A stretch of DNA of 64,000 nt from the NCBI GenBank assembly GCA_921293015.1, contig OV121086.1, forward strand, positions 38,811,194-38,875,193. Reading direction: 5' to 3'. Positions 37,491 to 49,466 of the stretch are shown piece after piece. The notes under the pieces are model-generated. The model saw only the letters and a program-made list of their open reading frames with translations, did no database searches and was not told where the DNA came from. The stretch is from Phorcus lineatus (taxonomy: Eukaryota > Mollusca > Gastropoda > Trochida > Trochidae). Made by a program: the position numbers and the translations under genes. The first letter of the stretch is position 1, and the number at the start of each line of letters is the position of its first letter.

Positions 37491-38425
37491 GTGAGTGTTA
37501 TATTTTGTAAAAATTAATATTTTCTAATTCATCTAACAAACTTTTTAATTTAAAAAAAAAGGAAATCTCATATTTGTTTAATGGACTATAATTAATGGTC
37601 TTATATTGAGTGATGGATTTTGTAATTATGCTGATAAACGTTACACATTACATTCATGCTTCATTTTATTTCAATGATAGAATGTAATTTTGCATCTGGA
37701 AAACACGAAAGAACATGAACTTTTGTCCATGTTTTGTAACTTTCAAACAGCTTTACCACACTGAATAAAATTTACTCTCTTTATTCTTCACTACGTTAAT
37801 AATGCGTCATGTAGTGGAGTGAAATTTAATTTCAATGAGTTTTCAAGAGTTACTCAATTAAATGTTTTTAAAAAACAAACTGGGTCATTACTAACTGAAA
37901 TTACAGTTTGTTTGTTCATTTTTTAAGGAAATCAACCTAGTGTGCGTGAGGTTTCAATTCAAAATTTACTAGCTATCCATTCAGAATAACATGTCTCTTG
38001 AAACACACTAGGCTTATTTCCATTTTATAATGACGATTTTAAATATGAACTCTTAAACCTTAAGGAAATGCACATTGTAATAGTTCCTGACTTCCGGACA
38101 CAGACATGAATTCGTCTGCATCAGGGATTCTGCATCTTACTGTTCAATATAGATTAAATCATAAATCATATAGTTGACCTAACGCTTCTTCACGACGTGT
38201 TCTGTCACAGTATAGTGTACTTCTATACTTCTTGGAGAAATGACAATTCTCAAAGCCAAACTTCGTTTCGGGTGATAGTTTTATGGCAACTTCCAACTTT
38301 TATCCATTCATACTGAGAATTTAGACATGGTTAGAATTAATGTAAATGCTTTTAAAAGCCTAAAATGTATGTTGTTCTATACCACAAGCTTAATTCGATG
38401 AAAGTTTTTCTTTCTTCTTTATCAG

Positions 38426-38551
38426 GCACGTTACATCACGTTCAACCCACTGACATGGTACGGTCGACCAAGTCTCCGTCTTGAGCTGCATGGATGTGAA
38501 CTTGATCAGCCAATACCATTGAGACACACGGATGCCTCTGTCGATATACAG
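38426..38551 (+). CDS. Giant gene exon 4: end of F5/8C domain
   Basis: ARYITFNPLTWYGRPSLRLE followed by LHGCEL is the canonical discoidin ending with the second Cys that pairs with the one in exon 2. 42 codons, phase 0 both sides, donor GTAGGG. Confidence 0.93.
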
Positions 38552-38750
38552 GTAGGGAAAATACCGTTTGATTTAATACATCACATAGAAAGCTTCAACA
38601 GCTTCATTCGGCATGTCTCGATGGTTCCATACTCATACATGTATGTATTAAGAACAGGGACCCACAACAAAACTTGTGAAGGTATGTCAATTTAAAACAA
38701 ACGCCTGATCTTCAGCTTAACATCCTTACTTTTCTATTTCCCTGAAAAAG

Positions 38751-38889
38751 GACTCCCAAGAGTGGATTCCAAGCCTCAGCCCATATGTGGTAAACGTGCC
38801 GGTCACCATCCGACCCTCTGGGTCTTTGAAAATCCAGCCAGGAGTCAAAGTTGTGTTCAACTCTACAAAGGCTGGGCTTCTTGTACTTG
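38751..38889 (+). CDS. Giant gene exon 5: cap of beta-helix unit 1
   Basis: VVNVPVTIRPSGSLKIQPGV then KVVFNSTKAGLLVLG. The same cap pattern (lead strand, I/L-P-x-G, V-x-F, G-x-x-V-x-G) precedes each of the other three helices. Donor GTGAGT in phase 1. After this exon the next ~390 nt contain degenerate copies of a GTGAGTCG...TCTGTGTC string, probably local intronic duplications of the donor region. Confidence 0.87.
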
Positions 38890-39281
38890 GTGAGTCGTAA
38901 TCTGTGTCACTGTCACCTCCATTTCTCCTTCTTCCTATGCTTATCTGTAGGTCGTGATCTGTATAACTGTAACGTTTTTGTATTCCTTCTCTCTGTGCTT
39001 TTTGGTGAGTCGCAATCTGTGAGAATGTCATTTTGATTTCTCTAATTGATATATACTTAATCCTTATAATCTATGAATTTAATTTATTCTTTCTTTCTCT
39101 CTTATCTTAATGGTTATTGGTGAGATTTGTGAGTCGAAATCTGTGTCGCTGTTCCTCCCTTCTCTCTATACTTACTGGTAAGTGGTAATCTGAGTCGCTG
39201 TTCTTTCGTCCTTATCTTTTTATGTCCCTTAACAATCAATAAACAATATGTAATTGCAAATAAATTTTCATCATTTACCAG

Positions 39282-39389
39282 GCCATCTAGAGACGAATGG
39301 ACTAAGTGGTCTTCCAGTTGTCTTCTCTTCTTCTTACCCAGTGTACAGAGAAGTGAACAAGTGGACAGGACTTGAAGTGTTTGTACAGG
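39282..39389 (+). CDS. Giant gene exon 6: cap of helix unit 1, second part
   Basis: HLETNGLSGLPVVFSSSYPV then VNKWTGLEVFVQG: the G-x-P-V-x-F-x-S ... W-x-G-x-x-F pattern found at the entrance of bark-beetle-like parallel beta-helices. Phase 1 both ends. Confidence 0.87.
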
Positions 39390-39472
39390 GTAAGACTAGA
39401 GAACTTTGAGCCTTTGGTATTGTTAGACTGACAATATTGGTAACATTCGGATTTTGTAATCGAGGTGCAAAG

Positions 39473-39519
39473 AACGGCAAAACAATCGTATTGACCCGGG
39501 ATTCGAAGAGCTAGGCCAG
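39473..39519. repeat. 47-bp tRNA-like dispersed repeat, copy 2 (inverted)
   Basis: Reverse-complement match of 31,229-31,275, in intron 6 (39,390-40,167). The rest of that intron is featureless. Confidence 0.55.
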
Positions 39520-40167
39520 CACTTTTTTGATTGGCTTATGTTCGCGCCTGCTGGACACGAAATAGACCTGTAATTCGCTAGATGTAATAACGGACTTCGG
39601 GACCTATTATATTACAGCTAGTTTTAACTAGATTGATATCCTTGTGACTGTGATATTGTCATTTGGCACATTGTTTTTGACATTGCTGATCATATATTCC
39701 ATATGGTATTTAAAATGACTTTCATAATCGACAGTCATCTATGATCATAAGAACATTGTTATGAGTCAACATCTTCGTTCTCTGACCTTGACCTAAGATA
39801 AGGACATATTTTGTTGTTGATAAGCGTTGATTTTTACCTGAAGATTCAGATGAGATTATGATTATCAGGATGATTAAAGAGATATCATCGTAAACCTGTT
39901 TAATATGTTTGACCCCATAACCATTCTCTAATTATATTTTATTGCTACAAATTTTGTTATTTTAGCTATTGATATTAGATTCATTCTTAACCTTCTTATA
40001 ACAATTGAAAAATGTATCATGAAACAACATCCATCAACCAGTGAGTAATAAAGGATTCGGTGCTATGTAAGAAATATGCTACGTTAATACAGTATAGTTA
40101 ATCAGGGAATAACAAATATCACAAACAAAGAGAACTTTAAGTGTCATGGTCATTGAATCAATTACAG

Positions 40168-41415
40168 GAAACCTAACCCTGACCCACTGCACTATCACGG
40201 GAGCTGTTGCTGGTGTCAAGGGACCCCTGACCTCAATACAGGTCAGAAACTGTCACATCCACCACAACAACATCGGTGTGGATCTAACCATTGGTGACAT
40301 GGATCCCGACCGGGTCCAAGTTTATAGGACAACAATCTCAGATAACAAAGACAAAGGGATTAGAACCAGACCAACATGGTTGGAAAATAGCAAATACATC
40401 TTGATAAAGGACTCTGTGTTCACCAGAAATGAATTCTATATAGAGAGTAAATCAAGAATCAGGGTTGAAAATACTATGTTTTCTAAAAGTCGAAATGGAA
40501 TTTCTGGAGTATCTTCTGGAATAAGTGCAACAGTTATAAACTGTACATTTTCCGAAAATACTAAAAGTGGAATTTATATGTATGGATACACTTTTACGTC
40601 TGTTGAAAGTATTTCTGTAACCAATTCTCTCTTCCGTGACAATGGTTACAATGGAATAAAGTTCTATATCTATACGAGAAAGTTTGCTTTTCTTAAAATA
40701 AAAGGCAATAAATTTGTAGCAGAGCCAAGGAAATACCATCCTCTTGTATACATACATGTAAGTGAGCATAATGGAGTGAATACAAATGTGAGCATTGAAA
40801 GTAACTCTTTCTCGGGTAGGGAGGCTCTGTTTCTCGATGTCAGCCACGCAATGAACTGCGAAGTGAGTCAAAATATATTCACTGGGTTGACTGGTGACAG
40901 AGGGTTATACTTCAAGAGGGCACATGAGGTCGGTATCTTTCAAAACTTATTTCAAAACTGTTCATCTACAAGTGTAATTGTAACTAACGTCCTTCAAACC
41001 ACCCTCAGTGAGAACAGTTTTGTCAACCCAGACACAGTGTATGATCTTCTGATAGAAACACCTTACAACCAAACATATCGCTTGCCTGCACAAAACAATT
41101 TCTGGGGAAGTAGTGACAAACGTTATATTCGAGGAAGAATTTGTGATTTCTACTGCGATATCGAGAAGTTGATGGCTGATGTCCATCCATTCTACACCTC
41201 AGAATCAATGACAGAACTATCAAGTTTTCAGGATCCTGATCAGTTCTTCAGACAAGGTTCCATCATTGGAGGACGAATGACGCAATCACTCACACTGGGA
41301 CCAAATCAATACCTGTTTGTTAACCAAACCTTGTTTGTCCCGTCTGGTTTACAGCTAACTATTCTACAGAACACCACTCTGGTGTTCGCATACAAACAAG
41401 GCATCTTCGTGAAAG
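40168..41415 (+). CDS. Giant gene exon 7: parallel beta-helix 1
   Basis: A 1,248-nt exon of short repeated rungs (LTLTHCTI, IQVRNCHIHHNNIGVDL, VENTMFSKSRNGIS, VINCTFSENTKSGIYM, VTNSLFRDNGYNGIKF). The spaced N-x-F/I ... G-I/V pattern marks PbH1-type right-handed beta-helix repeats. The helix closes with NNFWGSSDK and ADVHPFY, then the cap of unit 2 begins (SLTLGPNQYLFVNQTLFVPS). Related animal proteins are extracellular and non-enzymatic. Phase 1 at both ends; donor GTTAGA is weaker than the others. Confidence 0.92.
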
Positions 41416-41641
41416 GTTAGATTTTGTATACTTAAGATTACGTACACTATTTCAACGTATTATCGTTAAAAAAACGTATTTTATAAAACCTGTGTGCAGT
41501 GGTTCATACTGATTCAAAAAGTGTTACATTTCTCAACAAATATTGTTTCAAAGATTTTGCAAAGTTTCAACTAAATGTAGTTATAAGGCAGGATGTAAAA
41601 TGACTTCTTAATGTATAAGATATTACATATCTATGTTACAG

Positions 41642-41740
41642 GTGTTTTGTCGGTTGAAGGGGAGGAGGAAGGAAGAGCAGTGCTTACCAACAATAGAACC
41701 GACAAGGTCGTGTGGGGAGGTGTCTTCATCAACTCGACAG
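41642..41740 (+). CDS. Giant gene exon 8: cap of helix unit 2
   Basis: GVLSVEGEEEGRAVLTNNRT followed by KVVWGGVFINST, the same cap as exons 6, 10 and 15. 99 nt, phase 1 at both ends, donor GTGATA. Confidence 0.87.
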
Positions 41741-41923
41741 GTGATATTTGTAGATTTCATTTTAGCACAGTCATTTTCAAAGTTTCCTATACAATGCAGA
41801 ATAAGAATCTCGAAATATGGTGTGAATTCATTTCAACTTTCAAAGGGGAATTTTATTGATATTTATTGATATATATGATGAATGTTAAACTCTAGTACTT
41901 TATTCATATTTTGATACTGACAG

Positions 41924-43315
41924 AATCCTACGTGAGTTATGCAACATTGTGGAATGTCAAATATGGACTGAACATCAAAACAAACACAAGCGGGTCTGTG
42001 ATGATAATGAATACTTCAATAAGTCAGTGCACGATTGGAGTCCTGGGGTATCACTGGGCTGATACATCTGTGTCTCTTCGAGGAGTCAACATAAGCAATG
42101 CAAACAAAGCCATATTGCTGAAGAACATGGATGAAGATGCTGTGCCCTTAGATTTGCAGAATTGCAATATCAACAGCGTCATTGAATTAAAGAGTGACAT
42201 AAAGAATGAAGGATTTGATGTCAGTTTGAAAAATAATTTCTTTTCTGGTAGAAATCTGTTTCAGATCGGTGCATGTCACAGTAATATCTCTTTATATGTT
42301 GTTGATACAATCTTCGTCTCAACTTCCGGGTATTCAATGGACATTACGGCGAGTAAACTTGACTTAATGATTAGAAACGTGTCAAGCTCTGGGAATTATG
42401 GTCATATTTCAATTACATCTTGATCTAGCTCTAATGTAGGTGCGGGTACAATTGACATTCGTGATTCTTACATATCAAGTCGACACACAGAACCTCTTCA
42501 AATCACAGGATATTACTTTAATATAGCAACGGTACATATCGTTACAATTATGAACAACGAAATACGATCAGAACCAACAAAGAATGCAATTTATATGCAC
42601 GTTAGGAGGTCGGCTTCTCCTTGGACAGTTTCTATTATTGGAAATATTTTGCGTAACAGAGGTCTTTATTTGTCAGTGAGTTGTACTCAGGTTGAGATAA
42701 GAAACAACACCATTTTTGCCTTACCGAAAACAGTGGTTGGACTTGAGACGAACTTACAATTGGTGGAAAACAGTTCTTGTTCACTGGTAGGAAACACAAT
42801 ACATACCGGTGTTATCAAACTACTTGCAAATAATCCAGACTATGTTTTCCAAGTGACTGAAAATATCTTTAATTCAAGCACAATCGAAATCAACTCTCCT
42901 GTGACTGTATTCACCCACAACACTTTCCTCAACGGTTCCGAGTACGATATCAAGTACGTTGGTAATGGCCATGCTGGTCAAGAAGTCAACTGCTCCTACA
43001 ACTACTGGGGCACCACCAGCAGGAAGGCCATAGAGAAGAGACTCTACGACTCGTACTATGATGAAACCCTGCCTACCTTCATCTACGTTCCCTTCTACAG
43101 CTTCCCTAACATGACAGATTCCCAGACCCCCGAGGAGAGTTTTCTTTCCCCTGATGACACTATCGGTGGACGCGTGGGTGGTGCCGTCACCCTGACCCGA
43201 GCTGGGAGTCCGTACACAGTGACCGCCAACATAGTTGTAGACAAGCTGGACACTTTGGTCATCGAGGCTGGAGTCACACTGCTCTTCCCTATAGGGTTCG
43301 GGGTCACTGTTGAAG
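41924..43315 (+). CDS. Giant gene exon 9: parallel beta-helix 2, with in-frame TGA
   Basis: A 1,392-nt helix exon (LWNVKYGLNIKT, IMNTSISQCTIGVLG, LRGVNISNANKAILL, LQNCNINSVIEL, TENIFNSSTIEI) closing with YNYWGTTSR and YVPFYSF and running into the cap of unit 3 (AVTLTRAGSPYTVTANIVVD). The reading frame is interrupted by a TGA at 42,421-42,423 after GHISITS and then continues unchanged (SSSNVGAGTIDIRDSYISS). Both halves are in the same phase, so this is one nonsense codon, not a frameshift. It could be a null allele, an error, or less likely a 39-nt GT-AG intron (42,401-42,439) that would also remove it in frame. Confidence 0.88.
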
Positions 43316-43684
43316 GTATGCGAATTATGTTGAACTTCTGAAAGTCAACGTTAAGGTCAAATGAAAAGAAAAAATATAATTTATAAATCAACTCCTATAG
43401 AAAATATATCAATTACCTTATCAAAACACTGTTAAGTGGACACAGTACATTGTAGTTTTACGGTTTGACACTATCACCTGAATAAATCATTGAATATAAA
43501 TTTTCTATAGGAAGACATGATCATACGTCCGTGGAAATATCTTTTATCTCAAGTACATGTTTAAAAAGAATATAAACCATGTAATCACCTAAATGTATTA
43601 ATGATACATAATATAAGTTTTACTATAAGATATTGTTCATTATTGATTTGTTTGTGGTTTTATCAGAAATCCTGTCATTTACAG

Positions 43685-43783
43685 GAACTTTTAAAGTTCA
43701 GGGTAACAGAAATCATCCAGTAGTCGCAACGTCCCTGGTCTCAGGAGAAAAATGGGCCGGTATTAAACTCAAAGGACATATCT
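43685..43783 (+). CDS. Giant gene exon 10: cap of helix unit 3
   Basis: GTFKVQGNRNHPVVATSLVS then EKWAGIKLKGHI. Same length (99 nt) and phase (1/1) as exon 8, which supports exon duplication. Donor GTAAGT. The 753-nt intron after it shows nothing recognisable. Confidence 0.87.
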
Positions 43784-44514
43784 GTAAGTGAAAACATAAG
43801 AGGTTTACGCTATACTATTCTATGATAGTATAAATCTAAGTGGAAGAGTATATATATTAATTGGGAACATAATGTGCACGATACATTATTTATCTGACAT
43901 CAAATTGAAATATAACACATTTAAAAAAGTACATGTATAATAAGTAAACAATATTGTCATTGGCTTAATATTCATCCACATTAAATAAGAACACCGAAGT
44001 CTATCACCAATAAATCTGCAGAGAAATAAACTACATGTATGCGCTAAAAGGGATCTTCTAATAGCTGACATCTTTGGATGCATCGAGATATTCTCATGGT
44101 TAGTTTTTAAACACGTGAAATAAAACACTCTCAAAATATTTTAAAAAAAGCTTTCCTAATTGCATTTACTACTCCCATTGATCAATATGAATTAGATATT
44201 TAGTTTCCTTTTGACATGGCACATCCACGATTGTCAGAGACTAAATGGTGTTAAATTATTGGAAGGGAGTTGGATGGACCTCATTACAATTTGAAAGAAC
44301 TTGGTACAAACATGAAATCCTTGTCAGTGCGGTTATTCAACCGTTTGATAACATTCCTCTTGCAACAATACCACACGTTATGGACGACAATGCAATGCGG
44401 CATAAATTTGATTATATTATGAAACCGAGTGATTATCAATCGCAAAAGCTTACGGTAGTTTAGGCACCTTAATGAATGACGTACATAGAATCAGTGTGTT
44501 TGTATTTGACTTAA

Positions 44515-44700
<186 letters not shown>

Positions 44701-45140
44701 TAACTAGTCTCACATGTCGAAAAAATCAGGATTATGAGTCAGTGGCACCCGGTAGCAACGGTGCAGCGCAAGGACGCAAAATCCCTCTTTTGTTAATATA
44801 TTTTTGAATGATACGATCGGGAATGAAAGCCCTCTCACCAAGGCATTTAGCTAAATCCGCGGTTAGGATATTGATGATCAGGCATGTGTGTTGTGAGTAT
44901 CCTACGGTACTCTTGGCTGGTGGCAATATATCTTTTAAATATTCTTTTTTAATCTGTCAACTTAGTTATGGTTAAATGTTTAAATGAATTTACCTAATTC
45001 TAATATATCTTATGATATCAACACTCTGTCAAGATTTGACAATCGATCGTTATACTATTATTGTAGGAATCGAGGAATTTAACAATGTTTGTAAACTGTT
45101 CCTCTTTGACGGATCATTATAACAATTATATTGTGTTTAG

Positions 45141-45331
45141 TACCTCTAATACTGATCGTGTACATGGGAGTGCTCATTTTGGCGAGGGATCAGGACCAAT
45201 TCATCTTGATGATATGGGATGCACAGGCTCTGAAAACACACTCTTCCAATGTTCAGCAGCTACCTTAGACAACTGTCAACATTACGAAGATGTTGGTATT
45301 CGCTGTGGAGGAGAACTTAAAAGACGAGAGG
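45141..45331 (+). CDS. Giant gene exon 12: second half of SRCR domain 1
   Basis: From the acceptor TGTTTAG: VHGSAHFGEGSGPIHLDDMG, CTGSENTLFQC, HYEDVGIRCGG, the canonical end of an SRCR domain. An upstream acceptor at 45,066 would hit a stop at once. The donor is taken at GAGG/GTAGAG (45,332) by analogy with exon 17, giving phase 1, which does not fit the phase-0 start of exon 13. The donor and the link are therefore uncertain. Confidence 0.8.
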
Positions 45332-45931
45332 GTAGAGTTGAATTGTTTCATCTCTTGTATTCAGAAGTACCAGTTACAAAGTTTTATCATTTCAATAAAT
45401 GTTCAGCCTTTTTTTCAAGATAGAGCTTTTTCACTTATTTTTAATTTTAAGAGATAAAACTTTCTGGTTTCTCATAAATGAACCATACTTATAAAGAAAT
45501 TTGCTTATCAATAAGGATTCAGCCTTATGGCGGTATCCTTATTGTCATGTGTGTGTTTGTTTTTCTTACTCCACCGAATTTGTGGAGCACCTTTATTAAA
45601 AACGGTTGGTGCTATTACAGCCAAAGTTTCTGTAAAAGTAGACCTTATTGAGGAATGGCGAAACTATGATTTAAGGCCAACTCGGTTACACATATTTTGA
45701 AATAAACATTGTTTTGTTTTTTTGAAAAATGCACGTAGCTACACCTAAAAAGTTTTTCAAAATGCGCAATCAAAAAATATCTTGAAAATTTAATTTAGCG
45801 AGATGATTTAACTCTTATGTTCTACACTGGCAAAATAACATTTCTGTTATTATATAGCATCACATTGAACTGAATCCGTTCGTCATCGATTGCGACTATA
45901 TACTTAATTTCTACAATGATTTCTTTTACAG

Positions 45932-47175
45932 AGGTTCAAAATGAAGTTAAGTTACCTGACCATCAACGACACAATGGATGGTTTGGAATTCAACGGAAAT
46001 GTCACCCTTGCTGATGGAATTGTCTCAAGCTACTCACAAAACCATGGAATAGTTATCACTTCAGGACATCCATCTATGACAAGTTTGAATATCGACAACT
46101 TTGTCACAAGTAATAATGCAAAATCGGGCATTTCGTTTCTATCCTACAGACTCACCTACAGTTGGTTTCATTCTCTCAATTTGCAACTTTCCAACTGTGA
46201 AATCAGTTCAAATCAGTATGGAATCAGAAGTGCTCATCACGTTAATATTTCAATAACAGGTTGCACTTTTAGAGATAACATGAATCAAGCTCTTTACCTC
46301 CAAGAAAGATCATCTTACAGTATTGAAAAATCAGTATTTTCTCAAAACGTAAGGGGAGTTTTATACATCGAAATTAGCACAGTAAGTAAGTATCATATCC
46401 AATACTCATTTGAAGAACACATATATTTTATTGATAACACGTTCACAAACAATTCGGGGATTGTTCTCAATTTAACTTTCCCAGGGTTAACTGACAAAAG
46501 TACACTTACCTTCCAAAACAATACTTTCCAAAATAACAATGCAACTATTTGTAAACTGGACCCATCAATGTCAAGTTCCCTCGACTTTTACTTCTTGGAC
46601 AATACTGTTATTAACAATACAGCTTCATTGCCAAAAGGGCCCTTGATTGAGGTAAGGTACTACAGCAATGCTAACGGAAGTCGCATCAAAGTGACGGGAA
46701 ACACGTTTATCAATAACACAGCAGTTCAAGCTGTCTTGTTGTCCAACAACAGGAAGATGGAAGCCAACACGAGTATCAGCAATAACATTTTCAGAGATAA
46801 CAAATGCTCATCAACTCTGTCAACAGTCGTTTTTGGCTTTGAACTGAAGGAAAACATATTCGAAAACCCATTTGCAGAATGTGAATTAGAAGCTTCAGAT
46901 TTTGAACGATGGTACACCATTGATGCGAGGCGAAATTTCTGGGGATTTGCTCCTTTATTTGAAGTTCATGAGAGAATCTGCGGCTTTGACAAAGACATGG
47001 GAAGAATATTTGTAAGGTATATGCCCTACTACTTATCTGAAGAGCTGAGTGCCTTATCTCCTGATAGCCACACAGACTTCTGGGTGAACAACCTGCAGGG
47101 AGGCGTTGTTGAAAGTTACATCCATCTTGAGAGGTCAAGGTCACCGTATCACATTAAAAGATCAATCTTGATCAG
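45932..47175 (+). CDS. Giant gene exon 13: parallel beta-helix 3
   Basis: A 1,244-nt helix exon (MKLSYLTINDTMDGLEFNGN, LQLSNCEISSNQYGIR, ITGCTFRDNMNQALYL, FQNNTFQNNNATIC, SNNIFRDNKCSS) closing with RRNFWGFA and VRYMPYY, then the unit 4 cap (ESYIHLERSRSPYHIKRSIL). Acceptor TTTTACAG with AGG as first codon (phase 0); a second AG two bases on would give phase 2 entry. Ends in phase 2 at CAG/GTATAT, matching exon 14. Confidence 0.88.
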
Positions 47176-47514
47176 GTATATTATCGTTAGTTTTTGCATA
47201 GTTTGATATTCATTACATAATATTGAAATCTTCTACACGTCTCCTTTAGTCACTGAAACATTTCAATTCATATATGATATAACCAGTTTTGCATTATAGC
47301 CATCCATAGTCAGTTGGTGTCAAAATTTACATTTTCAATATGATCTTTTGGTGGATTTTAGCGACAAAATGTTACATTAGTACTAACAAATTATCAACTC
47401 GCTCTTTAACAATTGCCAAAAAACATTGAATGATTGAAAGTGAACGTTCGATTGAGATCACGTGACGGCTGCTTCAGTCCCAATGTAAAACGTACATCGA
47501 TGCTAGTTCATTAG

Positions 47515-47800
47515 GGGGACCACCACTGGACTCAAAACCTTATCGTGGTGTGGTGGTTTGCGTGCTTCAAAGACCCCAAGAGCTATGCAAGCTGGAGCTT
47601 ACATGCTCATGGTAGAGACACCCAAGCTGGACAGGTCGACGGGTAGAAGCCAGACTAAATTTGAGTCCTTCTAAAACCTGTTGTCCATCTCTCACTATGC
47701 CTTTCTTTCCGTCTTTTCCCTCATCCTGTCGATCCCTTTCTCCCTGATCTGCCCACTCTCTTTTGGATGCTTGTCATCCACGTGTTTAATAACTGAAATA
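47515..47800. repeat. GC-richer repeat-like segment in intron 13
   Basis: A block of clearly higher G+C than its surroundings, with strings such as GACACCCAAGCTGGACAGG that I associate with 5' parts of invertebrate retroelements (recollection only). No open frame. Confidence 0.35.
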
Positions 47801-47838
47801 TTGTTCAAAGCACGTGAATACTAAACAACGTCTTGTTT

Positions 47839-47932
47839 GATAACATTTTTATGAAACGAGTGAGTGGTACGGTAACGAGCGAAAGCGAGTTAGATACATA
47901 TACCATTCACGAGTTTCATAAAAATATTATTG
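47839..47932. repeat. Imperfect palindrome in intron 13
   Basis: The arm with CATTTTTATGAAACGAGTGA is repeated inverted as TCACGAGTTTCATAAAAATA about 30 bp further on. Two GTGACGTCA-type sites follow at about 48,037-48,064. The combination resembles the 11.4-11.9 kb region. Confidence 0.7.
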
Positions 47933-48251
47933 GAAGGGACTGAGGTTAGTATTTTATTTATTACTCGCAAGATCATATCAAATAAAAAAACATAAAAATC
48001 GCGGAAATAATTACTGCTGCCGTGCCGCTAACATTGTGACGTCATACTTGAAGGTTGTGACGTCAGTCAGCACGCGATGTTATAGCCTTGCTATAAGGCT
48101 ACATACCTGAGCTCTCAAATGTGTATTAAGGGGGAAATTATCTGTTTTCACTATTTATCTTCTCGTTATTTTATACTTACGCTCTCTCTCTCTCTTATAT
48201 TTGCATATCATGTGTGTCTGTAGTAGATAAGAATTGCTTTTTTTGCGACAG

Positions 48252-48325
48252 GAATGGAGGATATCTAGAGGTTGAGGATGATGTCGAGGTCCACTTTAGT
48301 CCAAACACGGGGATATACGTTGATG
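48252..48325 (+). CDS. Giant gene exon 14: cap of helix unit 4, first part
   Basis: RNGGYLEVEDDVEVHFSPNT then GIYVDG, completing the cap begun at the end of exon 13. In unit 4 the cap is split between exons 13, 14 and 15; in units 2 and 3 this part sits at the end of the helix exon, so an intron was gained here or lost there. Confidence 0.85.
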
Positions 48326-48460
48326 GTAAAACCATTATGTATCATTAATGTGAATTTCAACACATTTGTTGATCCAAATAGTAAAGTTAAAGTTCAAAAA
48401 CGTTTAAATATCTAATTTAAGTATTCATACTACTAATGCATATTTGTTTCAATTTTATAG

Positions 48461-48553
48461 GTGTTTTCAAGGCAAATGGCAATTTACACAGGATTATTCT
48501 AACAAACAGTTCAGCGGCTTTGTGGTATGGAGTTGTCTTTCCTTTCAAAACAG
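48461..48553 (+). CDS. Giant gene exon 15: cap of helix unit 4, second part
   Basis: GVFKANGNLHRIILTNSSAA then LWYGVVFPFKT. 93 nt, phase 1 at both ends, the counterpart of exons 8 and 10. Confidence 0.85.
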
Positions 48554-48781
48554 GTGTGTTTCCACCATTATTCAAAACAAATTTAAATGAGGTCAATTGT
48601 TTTAGGAAATAACAAAATATTTAGATTCCCTTATTCCTTGTTGCGCTGTTTCAATTCATATATCATTAATTCAAGATGGACGATTCAATAAGCACAACAT
48701 TGTGAAGATCGTATAAAATTTCACAGGTTATTAGTTTTACAAATCATACCGTAAATGGTACTATTTCATCTTCATTTGCAG

Positions 48782-48926
48782 AAAAAGTGTCTGATACTGT
48801 GAGACTGAGAGATGGAGCATCACCAAATGAAGGTCGTGTCGAGTTGTTTGTGAACGGATCTTGGTCAACGCTTTGTTCCCTAAACGATATTGATGCCAAT
48901 TTGATTTGTCAGGCATTGGGATATGA
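48782..48926 (+). CDS. Giant gene exon 16: first half of SRCR domain 2
   Basis: VRLRDGASPNEGRVELFVNG, SWSTLCSLNDIDANLICQAL, GYE. The usual C-D-D after W-x-T is C-S-L here, but the Cys and L-G-Y positions are kept. Phase 1 to phase 2, as in exon 11. Confidence 0.93.
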
Positions 48927-49272
48927 GTAAGAATAAGAACCACTTTCTTTCAAATCATACCGAAACTAACATTCGTAACATATTTCAACCGGTGCCGACG
49001 TTCCTAGGTCGCATCACTGATTGACTCAAGTTAAAGGTCACTTGACATGAGCCCTATAGAGCAGTACACGGATCAATAAAGTAGCGAGGTACCTGATTTA
49101 GTTTTTAGTTGTGAAAATAACGATATTTTGTCGTAATGCTTATTTCATCATAAAGTAGGATGTGGATTAAGCATTTACTCCGGAACGTCATGATTTTCAC
49201 AATTAAGAAGTTGTTGTCCAGAAAAAACTAATTAGTTTTCGTGAGGCTTCTCAAAGTCTGTCCCTATTTCAG

Positions 49273-49466
49273 GCAAAAAGACACCAGTTCATCAAAGACT
49301 TTCGAACCAGGGAAAGGACCAATCATCGAAAATCTTGGCTGTGGATCAAAAAATATATCGCTAGCAGAGTGCAGGCCTTCATCGACAGCTAGAAGATATT
49401 GCGACCATGATGATGATAAAGCCTTGTTCTGCAAACATTTTGTTTCCTTGATCGGGACCGAAAAAG
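49273..49466 (+). CDS. Giant gene exon 17: second half of SRCR domain 2
   Basis: FEPGKGPIIENLGCGSKNIS, LAECRPSS, YCDHDDDKALFC. The G-x-G-P-I...L-x-C-x-G...L-x-x-C...C-x-H-x-x-D pattern is typical of SRCR. Donor AAAAAG/GTAGGT, phase 1. Confidence 0.92.

Noticed and set aside
40452..40871. Minus-strand 139-residue ORF
   Set aside because: Antisense shadow of helix exon 7 without its own motifs.
42401..42439. 39-nt intron that removes the TGA in exon 9
   Set aside because: It keeps frame and has GT-AG borders, but is below usual spliceosomal intron size; kept only as an alternative.
45066..45140. Earlier acceptor for exon 12
   Set aside because: In the phase required by exon 11 it reaches a stop after five codons; the acceptor at 45,140 gives a canonical SRCR continuation.
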